This document shows positions 1-7,370 of a DNA stretch of 22,563 nt, piece by piece. How positions within the stretch are numbered: the first letter of the stretch is position 1; every line of letters starts with the position of its first letter. This DNA is from a virus: IMG/VR virus record IMGVR_UViG_3300009163_000202, positions 1 through 22,563 of that record. One strand, 5' to 3'. The notes beneath the pieces were generated by a model, which searched no databases, was not told the DNA's origin, and worked only from the letters and a program-made list of their open reading frames with translations. Both the position numbers and the translations under genes were made by a program.

Positions 1-2164
1 CTACATAGTTATCATCAGGTTTCACTACATTACTTCCAAATGGTGGGCGATTTCCTCCTACTGGTCTGGGTGTTGCTACTAAATCGGGAAACATAATATC
101 TGCCGCTCCTATCGGTTTTGTTTGTCTTTCAAAAGCATTGCCTGTTTTTATTTTAATAAACTCGCATTTTGTCATTTGAGATATAACAGGATTATAGTCA
201 AATATTTTATTTAATCTTAACATGTGTCCAGCTACATAAAACTGATTCCTAAAATCCAATTTAAGCACATCAACAGGGGTTAATGCAAACCACCCAGTCA
301 CTATTTTAGAATCCTTATCAGTTATTTCTTCTATAAATTGTTTGTAGTATTTATTGTAAAGATTGTTGTTTGTGTAATATGTCGTATTATAATAAAGTTC
401 CGATGGTACACCAAAATCTAATGTCATGTCGGGTAACTCAGGTACATCTATCATCCCACAATAAGGATATGTTGTTTCGGTTGTGTTGCCTTCGATAACT
501 GATGTGTATGTGTATGAATTAGCGGTTGACTTAACTCCCCCGTAATAGAGAATGCGAATATTAAAATCTTTTGTTGCAACGATTGCATCTTGGTCAAGTG
601 ATAATATTTGTGGAATCGCTCGGTCTGAACTTGCTGGGAATTGCACGTTTGGTGTTGGGCTAAATATTATTTCTGTTTTCGTTGTGCTGTTTATAAAATC
701 GTTATTCACATATAAATTCTGTTCTGAATATACCTCCCGGTGTGCGTCTTTATATTTTTTGTTCCAATAATCCGAATCTTCTTTATATGAATACTGATAA
801 CGGATTGAATCCAGTTGTCCCATTGGCTCCAATAGTAAATCTCTTGATATGTCTAACTTATTAGTCCAGTCAACCACTTCACCGTTTGCATAAAATTCAC
901 TACGCGGTTCTATGTTTAATTGATTATAAATTTCTTTATCCGTGTCAATATATAAGTTGAACATTTTAATGAGTGAAGTAATAAAGTCCTTTTGCTTTAT
1001 TTTTTTCGGAACAAACTTATTCATGTGCAAAAAAGAACCTTCTGATGCCGCCCATACAGGAATTGCACGAAAAACAGTCTGGCTGTGGTTTACCGTTACC
1101 ACCGAATTGACTGATGATGCAATGAAATAACCTACGCTTATTCTGTCACCTGCTTGTAAACTTACTCCGTTTATTCCCGTAAATGCAAACGGGTTTCCAA
1201 CGTAATTATTAATACATAACTGCGTAAATACCCCCGAACTCTCTCTTTGTATTGATACCCAAACCTGCGGGCTACCTGCTGAAAAACTAAACGTAGAAAA
1301 AGAGTAATATAAATCGTAGACTCCGTTATATTGAACTGTCCACTTTTCTGTTGCAAGGTCAAATTGCCCGCCTGCGTTTATTACGTTCGTATCAAACTTC
1401 GCCAATGTTGTATGTGGGTCAGTAAAAACATTTGCTGTAACATTAATTGTATAATCAATAGATTGTGTAACATCTACAGATAGCGCCTGTGTATCTGCAT
1501 AACTAAATTTGTCGCCACTTAGTGAGTTGGTAGGAATAATTAATCTCTTAAAGAAATCAGAAACAAAGAACGTAGAACTATATGTATATCCGGCATCTGC
1601 AAAGATTCTGTCAATATACTCTTTTACATAAATAGCAGGATACCAGTAATTAACAAGGTACGTTGTCCCGTTCCCTCTGCCTAAATCAATTAAGGGATAA
1701 ACATAATTCTCTCCTATTGGCGTTGTCCATGATGCCTTCTGAACACTCTTTAAATAGTAGTGATTCAAGTCGCTAAAATCAATATCCGTTAATTCTAATT
1801 CTCCTATGTCGGTAAATATATTTCCAACCTGTCCTCTAATAGTTACTTCATACTCTAATTTTCCTCCATCGTTTTTTATTACTTTTAATAATTGCAAAAA
1901 ACCTTTCAACTGCTCAAGACCATCTATGCTTATTATACATTGGGCTTTTATATTAGGGTTGAAACTACAATCTATATCAATGTTCCAAATGTGTTTAAAT
2001 ATTCCATCATTTACTTTACTTCCAGGTATTCGAATTGTTTTCGAGTAGCTGGAATCACGTTTATCAGGTGTCCGAATATCTGCAATAGCATAGTTAAGTG
2101 AATAAGGTATATCATCCATTAAATCAATCACGCCACTACTCAATAGGTCTATCTTTGTCCTCAT
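1..2164 (-). CDS. Large tail/baseplate-type structural protein, C-terminus cut by window edge
   Basis: The frame is open from an ATG at 2164 to the window edge, giving about 721 residues with no stop, so the 3' end is missing. The ATG lies directly after the stop of the upstream gene (2165-2167), which fixes the start and implies translational coupling. The N-terminus reads MRTKIDLLSSGVIDLMDD and is followed by a segment containing RTPDKR and SKTIRIPG. I associate this pattern with large, poorly characterised virion proteins encoded in the tail region of Bacteroidota phages; that link is from memory. The protein is rich in Asn, Thr, Tyr and Ile with no obvious signal peptide or membrane segment, as expected for a beta-rich structural protein. 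It is the last gene of the leftward late operon in view. Baseplate, tail tip and adsorption roles are all possible. Confidence 0.72.
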   Translation of the reverse strand, partial: MRTKIDLLSSGVIDLMDDIPYSLNYAIADIRTPDKRDSSYSKTIRIPGSKVNDGIFKHIWNIDIDCSFNPNIKAQCIISIDGLEQLKGFLQLLKVIKNDGGKLEYEVTIRGQVGNIFTDIGELELTDIDFSDLNHYYLKSVQKASWTTPIGENYVYPLIDLGRGNGTTYLVNYWYPAIYVKEYIDRIFADAGYTYSSTFFVSDFFKRLIIPTNSLSGDKFSYADTQALSVDVTQSIDYTINVTANVFTDPHTTLAKFDTNVINAGGQFDLATEKWTVQYNGVYDLYYSFSTFSFSAGSPQVWVSIQRESSGVFTQLCINNYVGNPFAFTGINGVSLQAGDRISVGYFIASSVNSVVTVNHSQTVFRAIPVWAASEGSFLHMNKFVPKKIKQKDFITSLIKMFNLYIDTDKEIYNQLNIEPRSEFYANGEVVDWTNKLDISRDLLLEPMGQLDSIRYQYSYKEDSDYWNKKYKDAHREVYSEQNLYVNNDFINSTTKTEIIFSPTPNVQFPASSDRAIPQILSLDQDAIVATKDFNIRILYYGGVKSTANSYTYTSVIEGNTTETTYPYCGMIDVPELPDMTLDFGVPSELYYNTTYYTNNNLYNKYYKQFIEEITDKDSKIVTGWFALTPVDVLKLDFRNQFYVAGHMLRLNKIFDYNPVISQMTKCEFIKIKTGNAFERQTKPIGAADIMFPDLVATPRPVGGNRPPFGSNVVKPDDNYV

Positions 2165-3436
2165 TTATTGCCGCTGAGAATATCTATTAAAACAAAATTC
2201 TAACTTAATATCTAAATTAAAAACCTTATTATTTAGTTGTGTTTTTGATGTAAATTTATTATCGACACAGGTAACAGGCACATTATCATACTGTATTGAA
2301 TCGATTAGTATAGATTCAATATATATCTCAGGGCTTTCTATTAACCCCTGCAATAAAATATACTCATAATCATCTAACCAATCTGATTTCAAATATAAAG
2401 TGTCTTTATTTTCTGTATTAAATATTCTGTCCCCTCTATCTGTTATTGCATATCCGTAAGTTGTTGCAGATGTCATTGAGCCTATTGTCTTTTTATATTT
2501 ACTTTTTATAATATTAGTTTCCGTAAAACTCTTTTTTGTAAATGTAAAACTTTCATAAGCACCTAATTTATTCAACCAATGTAAGCGATATGGCGTATAT
2601 TTACAATCATCATCCTCTATTTTAAATTGGATATTAAGACCACTCCCTTGATTGTATCCATCAAATGGGTCAAAATCTATAGTATATCTTTTAGCTATCG
2701 CTGAATCTATTATATTACCTATTCCTACTATATCTCCTATATACGTTCCGCTAATATTATTTAAATTTTTAGGACCAACTCCAAATCTTAAAAAATGGTT
2801 GCCTATTGTACCGCTTGAATTAAATGGGTTTTGAATGGTAACATGCCGAATTAAAACATCTGCTGAGTTATAAACTTTTACTATACCACTAGAAAATAAA
2901 TCAACATCTGATTGGATAAAAAATAACCATGCTTTATTGGTTTGATTGTTAATTTTTCTTATTAAATTTTCATTCGTATTATTAAGAAGTTTTGCATTAG
3001 AACTAGTATAACTATTTTGGTCATATTGCGAAAATGGTAAATGGTCTACTAACCCATTCCAAACATATCTATTAATAGTGTTGGTAATATTAGGATACGT
3101 TATAACACCCGAAGAAGGACCGAACTCTTCCCCAAAATGCACATTATAAGTAGTAAACGAGTTTGAGTTAATTTCAAAACCACTATTCGTATCAACCGAA
3201 CCAAGATCACTACCTACATTGTTTACATACGTTTCTACAATTCGACCAATGTTGAAAAATGCACTACCATAAGTGGGGTGAGGAAATGATTTTAATCGAA
3301 TAGTCTCACCACCAACATTTACATCAGCGATGTATTTGAAGTTGGTTTCTGCTTTATTATCGCTTTGAACAACAAAAATAACATCATTATATGCTGGTTG
3401 GAATAATAAAGGTTCTTGATATATCTGATATGCCAT
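2165..3436 (-). CDS. Virion structural protein, tail-type, unknown family
   Basis: This gene encodes 423 residues starting MAYQIYQEPLLFQPAYND. I do not recognise a named domain. The composition (many Asn, Thr, Ile, Tyr, no membrane helix, two late Cys) suits a beta-rich virion component. Its start overlaps the stop of the gp10-like gene by one base (TAATG on the coding strand), and its own stop is directly followed by the ATG of the large protein ending at position 1. The two are therefore probably co-translated and may be partners in the tail tip or baseplate. The N-terminal stretch with QPAYND and the phrase SFPHPTYGSAFFNIGR resemble proteins I have seen beside tail genes in Bacteroidota phages. 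The structural call rests mostly on position; receptor binding is an alternative. Confidence 0.6.
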   Translation of the reverse strand: MAYQIYQEPLLFQPAYNDVIFVVQSDNKAETNFKYIADVNVGGETIRLKSFPHPTYGSAFFNIGRIVETYVNNVGSDLGSVDTNSGFEINSNSFTTYNVHFGEEFGPSSGVITYPNITNTINRYVWNGLVDHLPFSQYDQNSYTSSNAKLLNNTNENLIRKINNQTNKAWLFFIQSDVDLFSSGIVKVYNSADVLIRHVTIQNPFNSSGTIGNHFLRFGVGPKNLNNISGTYIGDIVGIGNIIDSAIAKRYTIDFDPFDGYNQGSGLNIQFKIEDDDCKYTPYRLHWLNKLGAYESFTFTKKSFTETNIIKSKYKKTIGSMTSATTYGYAITDRGDRIFNTENKDTLYLKSDWLDDYEYILLQGLIESPEIYIESILIDSIQYDNVPVTCVDNKFTSKTQLNNKVFNLDIKLEFCFNRYSQRQ

Positions 3437-4020
3437 TAATTAAAAGTTTTAAAATCTATTTCTATATCTTTGCCTAATGCCTCTGCTATATCTTTTCTTA
3501 TGTTGGTATATAGTTCCTCATTTATAACATCACTAAAAAAGTAAGTTGGTTTAACCCCTCGTTTCTTTATTACCGAACCGATTGCCCACGCTGCGCTATC
3601 TAAGTCCTTTTGTTTGTTTATTTTATTTACAACCTTTTTTATCTTCTTATTCTTTAAAGTAGATAACTGTTTGCCCCGTTTTATATTATGAGATGGACTT
3701 ATTCCCCTTGCACCTATGAACTTTTTAATAGCATCTAATGGTATTCTCTTCCCTCCTTTCTTAAACTTATACTGACTTGTTATAGCACCTGAATCAGTAC
3801 CTTGTACACCTTCGTCTACAAACTTCCAATAATCCTCCATGCTCAAAGCAAATGATATAGCTAAACCATTTACCTCTATATTAACATCTATTGATTGAAT
3901 AAGTTTACCCGGTTGGTCCTTATCTGCATCTCTTAAATTTTGCGTTAATGCTTTAATTATATGAATCCGATATTTTAAAAATACATCTGTAACGCTCTTT
4001 ATAACCGAACTATCTGCCAT
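3436..4020 (-). CDS. HK97 gp10-like head-tail joining / tail completion protein (putative)
   Basis: This gene encodes 194 residues. The size, the position after terminase and chaperone-like genes, and motifs resembling the HK97-gp10/neck group support the call. These are an early amphipathic region followed by WKFVDEGVQGT (about residue 65-76), then a basic middle segment rich in Lys and Arg, then a late segment GVKPTYFFSDVIN (about 155-167) that resembles the family's C-terminal arm. Proteins of this group act at the head-tail joint or terminate the tail tube. The start overlaps the chaperone extension (ends 4010) by 11 bases, and the stop overlaps the next start by one base. The central Lys-rich stretch is unusually basic and may reflect a DNA or portal contact. 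Similarity is weak by eye, so a generic late structural protein remains possible. Confidence 0.5.
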   Translation of the reverse strand: MADSSVIKSVTDVFLKYRIHIIKALTQNLRDADKDQPGKLIQSIDVNIEVNGLAISFALSMEDYWKFVDEGVQGTDSGAITSQYKFKKGGKRIPLDAIKKFIGARGISPSHNIKRGKQLSTLKNKKIKKVVNKINKQKDLDSAAWAIGSVIKKRGVKPTYFFSDVINEELYTNIRKDIAEALGKDIEIDFKTFN

Positions 4021-4276
4021 ACTTAAACCTTATTAATTCTTGTTGTTCATGCTCCCATGTTTGTTTATCTTTATAAAAACATATCGTGTTTAAAAACTCC
4101 ACAACATTCATATCCAAAAAGTAATCCCATAACTCCCTTCTGTTATTAGTTAGATTATCTAATGTTAGATACCATCCCCAATACTCAATGAATCCAGTTC
4201 CTTTGCTATCCTCTTGTTCAACTTGTTCACTTTCTCTATCGAATAATCCGCTGTAGTTTTTATTAAAGCGTCCCAT
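4010..4276 (-). CDS. Downstream part of tail assembly chaperone, reached by -1 frameshift (gpGT-like T domain)
   Basis: This 88-codon frame overlaps the 3' end of the 215-residue gene by 112 bases and lies in the -1 frame relative to it. The frame stays open upstream of its ATG (4274-4276) through a run of nine T on the coding strand (4291-4283). A -1 slip there would fuse it to the upstream protein, giving a product of about 267 residues through the junction SGFF-F-EIMGRF. The segment is rich in aromatic and acidic residues (for example YWGWYLTLDNLTNN and NVVEFLNTICFYKDKQ). That fits the T part of lambda gpGT-type chaperones, which recruits tail tube and tape-measure proteins. It could also start independently at its own ATG. 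No tape-measure gene follows, which is unusual for this family. Confidence 0.6.
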   Translation of the reverse strand: MGRFNKNYSGLFDRESEQVEQEDSKGTGFIEYWGWYLTLDNLTNNRRELWDYFLDMNVVEFLNTICFYKDKQTWEHEQQELIRFKYGR

Positions 4277-4812
4277 AATTTCAAAAAAAAACCACTCAAT
4301 GCAAACACATCACTCATCAGCATACTATCCCTTATCTCTTTTGCTGTATCATTTCTGCTCTCTAACTTCTGGCACCATTCACCCTTTCCATTCTTATCAT
4401 AATACTTCCTTTTCTTTTGCCCAAACATATTAACGGGGTGTAAGAATATGGATATAATAAATGGTAGGTTGTTTGTAACCGTTTCTTTGTCCTTAGTGTA
4501 ATTACTCAAATCAATAAACTCCCCTCCACTTAATTTATTCATGTAATGGTTAACTGAATACTTTTTACCATTTATCTTTATTAATTGTTTTATTGCGCCC
4601 GATAATGGTGGTGTGTAAATAAATTGCGTAACCTTTGCTAGTTCCTTTATCTGAGTTAATGTAAGGTCCAATATCTTATCCTCACTCTCTTTTGATAGGA
4701 TGGCTATTATCTTTACTTGCTTGTCTATCTCGTCCATATCAACAGAAGATACTTCAACTACCTCTATGTATTGATGCAATGTTATCTCACTCCATTTTGT
4801 TGCTACTTTCAT
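4165..4812 (-). CDS. Tail assembly chaperone-like protein (gpG-like, unshifted product)
   Basis: This gene encodes 215 residues, starting MKVATKWSEITLHQYIEVVE. The opening W-x-EITLxQYIE pattern and the helical, charged composition resemble the small tail-assembly chaperone-like proteins that follow late genes in Bacteroidota phages; that recognition is from memory. In lambda-like phages such a protein is made in two forms, the short gpG and a longer frameshifted gpGT. Here the zero-frame product ends at 4165 after a basic tail. A T9 slippery run at codons 174-177 (GGT TTT TTT TTG) would divert some ribosomes into the 88-codon frame. The gene begins 41 bases after the terminase large subunit stop, and I see no promoter in that gap. 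Confidence 0.6.
   Translation of the reverse strand: MKVATKWSEITLHQYIEVVEVSSVDMDEIDKQVKIIAILSKESEDKILDLTLTQIKELAKVTQFIYTPPLSGAIKQLIKINGKKYSVNHYMNKLSGGEFIDLSNYTKDKETVTNNLPFIISIFLHPVNMFGQKKRKYYDKNGKGEWCQKLESRNDTAKEIRDSMLMSDVFALSGFFLKLWDALIKTTADYSIEKVNKLNKRIAKELDSLSIGDGI
4283..4291 (-). promoter_or_regulatory. T9 slippery run, candidate -1 programmed ribosomal frameshift site
   Basis: On the coding strand nine consecutive T follow GG. In the upstream gene this reads GGT TTT TTT TTG, which contains the canonical X XXY YYZ heptamers T TTT TTT and T TTT TTG. A -1 shift places the ribosome in the open frame that continues to 4010. No strong downstream stem was evident by eye, so stimulation by structure is unproven. 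Transcriptional slippage on the T run could give the same fusion. Confidence 0.6.
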
Positions 4813-4853
4813 ATCTTAATATAGTTTAATTAGTTAATAGTGTTTAGTTTATA

Positions 4854-6071
4854 TTATCCAACTGAATAAATACCTGAATTATTATTAGATAACTTATTTA
4901 GTGCAACGTAACGAATAGCATCTATTAAGTGATTGTTATAGTCCACAGGAGTATTGATTGGATTACCTGCCTTATCTGTTGCCCATTTATAAGTCTTTAA
5001 TTCTTTTAATAGATTAACTGATTGCGATGTTATGTTTAATCTATATCTCTTTAATATATCAATGCTATTAACAATACTATCAGGACCTTTGTTTGCCCCG
5101 TGAATATTAAAGTGGTGGTTGTATATTTCTGCGATGCTTTTAGGCTCACTACTATCAGCAACTATATAATCGGTTGCTTGTATCCCTAACTGTTTTAATC
5201 TAATAGCTATATCGTCATTCGTCATCCCTCGCTTATATTCAAGTTCAGATACATATAACTCACCATTTGAGATACGAACTTCAACTATTGCACAAGGGTC
5301 ATTAGTAAATCCAAAGTCAATACCATACCCTATTAGTTTACCTATGTCCTTACCATCTACATCTACTGGCATTGATGCAACTATATTGTATACAGGAAAT
5401 ATAACTCCGTATATCTTACCATACTCACCTAATCCATATATCTTCCAAAATTCAGGATCAGTTTTTTCAAGGTATTCAATCTCTTTTATTAGAGATGTTG
5501 GTAAGAACGTGTTATCTTTATATGTAGAAACTATCACCTCCACATCACCCATCTCTATCGCCCTCTTTTGTTCTAGCTCTGTATTTATCCAAACATTTTC
5601 ATCATCAGGATTAAAATCTATAAATATAAAATCTTCGGTTCTGATTTGTAATTGAAAGAATTGTGTTTTAAATTCTAATTCATTTGCTTCGTTACAGTAA
5701 AGAATAGAACGCTTTGCCCCTCGTAGCTTCTTTTCATCGTCTGCTCCAAAGAATTCTACCATCCTTTTGCCATAAGTATAGGTCCGTTTGGTTTTGTTAT
5801 GGGTTACTGCTGAATAAAGCTCTTGTTTATCTAACTCTTCTTCAAAATCCCTTATTACTGTTGCATCTAATGTAGTGGAATATTTACGGACAGTTGACCA
5901 TACGCCTGTTGGTATGTTTCTATTTCGAGTTATTTGTCCTGTGAATAACCAAAGAACCGATATTTGTGCAATGCTTCTAGTCTTACTACTTCGGGTCCCT
6001 CCTCTATTTACTTTTATTTTCTTTTCGGATGCGTAGTTTTTTGTGAATACAGGGGTAACATCCAAATCCAT
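4854..6071 (-). CDS. terL: Terminase large subunit (ATPase-nuclease packaging motor)
   Basis: This 405-residue protein is the DNA-packaging motor that translocates phage DNA into the prohead and cuts it. Residues 24-31 (GGTRSSKT) form the Walker A motif. SILYCNEAN at 122-130 is Walker B, with catalytic Glu128, and FIDFNP at 150-155 is the likely coupling motif. The C-terminal RNase H-like nuclease is shown by GIDFG (Asp252), VADSSEP (Asp306) and NHLIDAIRYV (Asp384). The order and length fit the Terminase_3 / PBSX XtmB-type family. Its start overlaps the small subunit stop by one base, so the two subunits are coupled. All key residues are present and the gene looks intact. The next gene downstream is chaperone-like rather than portal, which is not the common order. 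Confidence 0.93.
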   Translation of the reverse strand: MDLDVTPVFTKNYASEKKIKVNRGGTRSSKTRSIAQISVLWLFTGQITRNRNIPTGVWSTVRKYSTTLDATVIRDFEEELDKQELYSAVTHNKTKRTYTYGKRMVEFFGADDEKKLRGAKRSILYCNEANELEFKTQFFQLQIRTEDFIFIDFNPDDENVWINTELEQKRAIEMGDVEVIVSTYKDNTFLPTSLIKEIEYLEKTDPEFWKIYGLGEYGKIYGVIFPVYNIVASMPVDVDGKDIGKLIGYGIDFGFTNDPCAIVEVRISNGELYVSELEYKRGMTNDDIAIRLKQLGIQATDYIVADSSEPKSIAEIYNHHFNIHGANKGPDSIVNSIDILKRYRLNITSQSVNLLKELKTYKWATDKAGNPINTPVDYNNHLIDAIRYVALNKLSNNNSGIYSVG

Positions 6072-6487
6072 TATTTATCTTCCCTAGTTTTTTCTGTGAT
6101 GTTAACCTGAGTAACTTGTTGGTTTTGGTTTTGAGTTACTTCATCTTTCCAATCCGATTTAGCTAAGTTCTTTAAAGCAAATGATGAACCAGCCCATGCG
6201 AAGCCATATAGTTGTTGTTCATAACATGACTGAATAAATAATCGTAATCTTCTTACAGTATAAGTAAATGCTTCTTTTTCCTCATAATCATAAAAAGATT
6301 GCAGGCTTTCAAACCCTAAATGAAAACATAATCCTGTTAATGTAGGTTTATATGAACCTGCCGGATTCTTAGTTGTTTCTAAATACTCTTCAGCTATTTG
6401 TTTGAACTCTTCAGGTGTTGAATATAAAGCAGGTCTCCCTGAATTTTTATTACCTAAACCATATCTATTTCCTTTAGGGGCAGACAT
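6071..6487 (-). CDS. terS: Terminase small subunit (DNA recognition)
   Basis: This 138-residue protein sits directly upstream of the large subunit, with a one-base overlap at both ends. It begins MSAPKGNRYGLGNKNSGRP, a motif common at the N-terminus of small terminases and gp3-type packaging proteins in this phage group. A helical segment follows with YSTPEEFKQIAEEYLE (about 23-38), PTLTGLCFHLGFES (about 49-62, helix-turn-helix-like) and LKNLAKSDWKDE (about 107-118), then a Gln-rich tail. The protein would recognise the packaging start site and load the large subunit. The HNH gene immediately upstream carries a related N-terminal motif, suggesting duplication or capture of this gene's 5' end. 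Confidence 0.82.
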   Translation of the reverse strand: MSAPKGNRYGLGNKNSGRPALYSTPEEFKQIAEEYLETTKNPAGSYKPTLTGLCFHLGFESLQSFYDYEEKEAFTYTVRRLRLFIQSCYEQQLYGFAWAGSSFALKNLAKSDWKDEVTQNQNQQVTQVNITEKTREDK

Positions 6488-7020
6488 TATATTAATATTT
6501 TAAATTGAGGGTGTGTTAATTTATCTCTTTTGAAGTTATTTTCTTTTGCATCTAATGGTCTTGTATTTGTATAGTGGAAACATTGTTTTATTTGTTGTTC
6601 ATCTTTTAGATTAAATTTAGCTATCGGAATAATATGGTCTATATGCCAAAACTTACCATAATTATCCCAAGTCATTCCATTTATAAATCTATCACTAAGG
6701 TATTTTTTATAGTCATCTAAACTACACCCTAATAATTCAACTGTTTTAATTGATTTTTTAATTCCTTTACCTCTTTTAATAGATGCGTGTATTTTACTTC
6801 TCAAATTACAATGCATTCTACCTTCCTTAAAAAACCTACACTTATTACATATCCTTGATATTCCACTCGGGGTTTTATCACTTTTTGTAAAGTCTACATA
6901 ATTTTTTATCTCGTTACATTCCCTACAAGATATTGCCATCATCTCATTATCAAATATTACAGATTGTGGTCTTCCATTATGATGTCCTAAAGCGTATTTA
7001 TTACCTATTGGTGCGCCCAT
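6487..7020 (-). CDS. HNH endonuclease with a terminase-small-subunit-like N-terminal motif
   Basis: This gene encodes 177 residues. Residues 1-18 (MGAPIGNKYALGHHNGRP) match the opening of the neighbouring small terminase subunit at many positions. A zinc-binding set follows: Cys32, Cys35, Cys58 and Cys61. The HNH catalytic core is FWHIDHIIPIAKF (His126, Asp128, His129) followed by HYTNTRPLDAKENNFKRDKL (Asn152, Asn161, Lys164). Such proteins nick or cut DNA, either as homing endonucleases or as packaging partners; in HK97-like phages an HNH protein next to terminase is needed for packaging. The start overlaps the upstream lipoprotein gene by 20 bases, and the stop overlaps the small-subunit start by one base. 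All HNH residues are present. Free-standing homing enzyme and packaging cofactor are both plausible. Confidence 0.85.
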   Translation of the reverse strand: MGAPIGNKYALGHHNGRPQSVIFDNEMMAISCRECNEIKNYVDFTKSDKTPSGISRICNKCRFFKEGRMHCNLRSKIHASIKRGKGIKKSIKTVELLGCSLDDYKKYLSDRFINGMTWDNYGKFWHIDHIIPIAKFNLKDEQQIKQCFHYTNTRPLDAKENNFKRDKLTHPQFKILI

Positions 7021-7165
7021 TTTGTAAATCTATTAATGAATCTTTTATTGCTTCAATTTTTTGGTGTTGCATATATAGTTTTTTTTCTAGCTGTTTTGTT
7101 AAATCGGATTTAACAGGTTCACAACCTATAACTATTATGCTAAGTAATATTATTATCTTTTTCAT
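7001..7165 (-). CDS. Small predicted lipoprotein, 54 residues
   Basis: Translation of the minus strand gives a 54-residue frame starting MKKIIILLSIIVIGCEPV. The Lys-Lys start, hydrophobic stretch and IVIGC with Cys15 form a type II (lipobox) signal peptide. The mature part is about 40 residues, charged and probably helical. The ATG at 7165 lies inside the 3' end of the upstream broken gene (ends 7140), and the stop lies 20 bases inside the HNH gene, fitting the operon's overlapping style. A membrane-anchored phage lipoprotein could serve superinfection exclusion or form part of a spanin pair, but no partner is evident. Function unknown. Confidence 0.6.
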   Translation of the reverse strand: MKKIIILLSIIVIGCEPVKSDLTKQLEKKLYMQHQKIEAIKDSLIDLQNGRTNR

Positions 7166-7370
7166 ATCGTTTTAGTTCTGAAATTATAAACTTCAAAAAC
7201 CCAACTCTACATGGTGTACAACTTCTATCTATTTTTTGAGCGTTCTGATTATAAACATCATCTATTATATCCCATAACCCTGTTTAATCTGTTACCACTT
7301 CACCACTTCTTTCAAACAAGTCTATCTGGTCTCTATATGGCTTTACTCTAATATAGCAATTACTATCCAT
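7140..7370 (-). pseudogene. Small Cys-x-x-Cys protein gene broken by an in-frame TAA
   Basis: From an ATG at 7370 (overlapping the glycosyltransferase stop as ATGGATAG) the frame reads 28 codons, then TAA at 7286-7284. It continues open for 47 more codons to TAG at 7140-7142. The second half contains WDIIDDVYNQN and DRSCTPCR. That combination of a W-x-II-x-x-x-Y segment and a CxxC pair looks like the C-terminal half of a small conserved protein of Bacteroidota phages, and no frame change is needed to read across the stop. There is no ATG, GTG or TTG between the TAA and that segment. The simplest reading is a nonsense mutation of a Gln or Lys codon; a sequencing error is the alternative. Other genes here end with TAA, so general recoding is unlikely. 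Confidence 0.6.

Noticed and set aside
552-1362. Several 60-72 codon frames on both strands
   Set aside because: They lie inside the large tail protein gene on the minus strand, in other frames, and have no family-like features.
7284-7286. TAA read as a sense codon (recoded genetic code)
   Set aside because: Many genes in the window end in TAA (for example the terminase large subunit and the 423-residue protein) or in TAG and TGA, so no stop codon appears reassigned.
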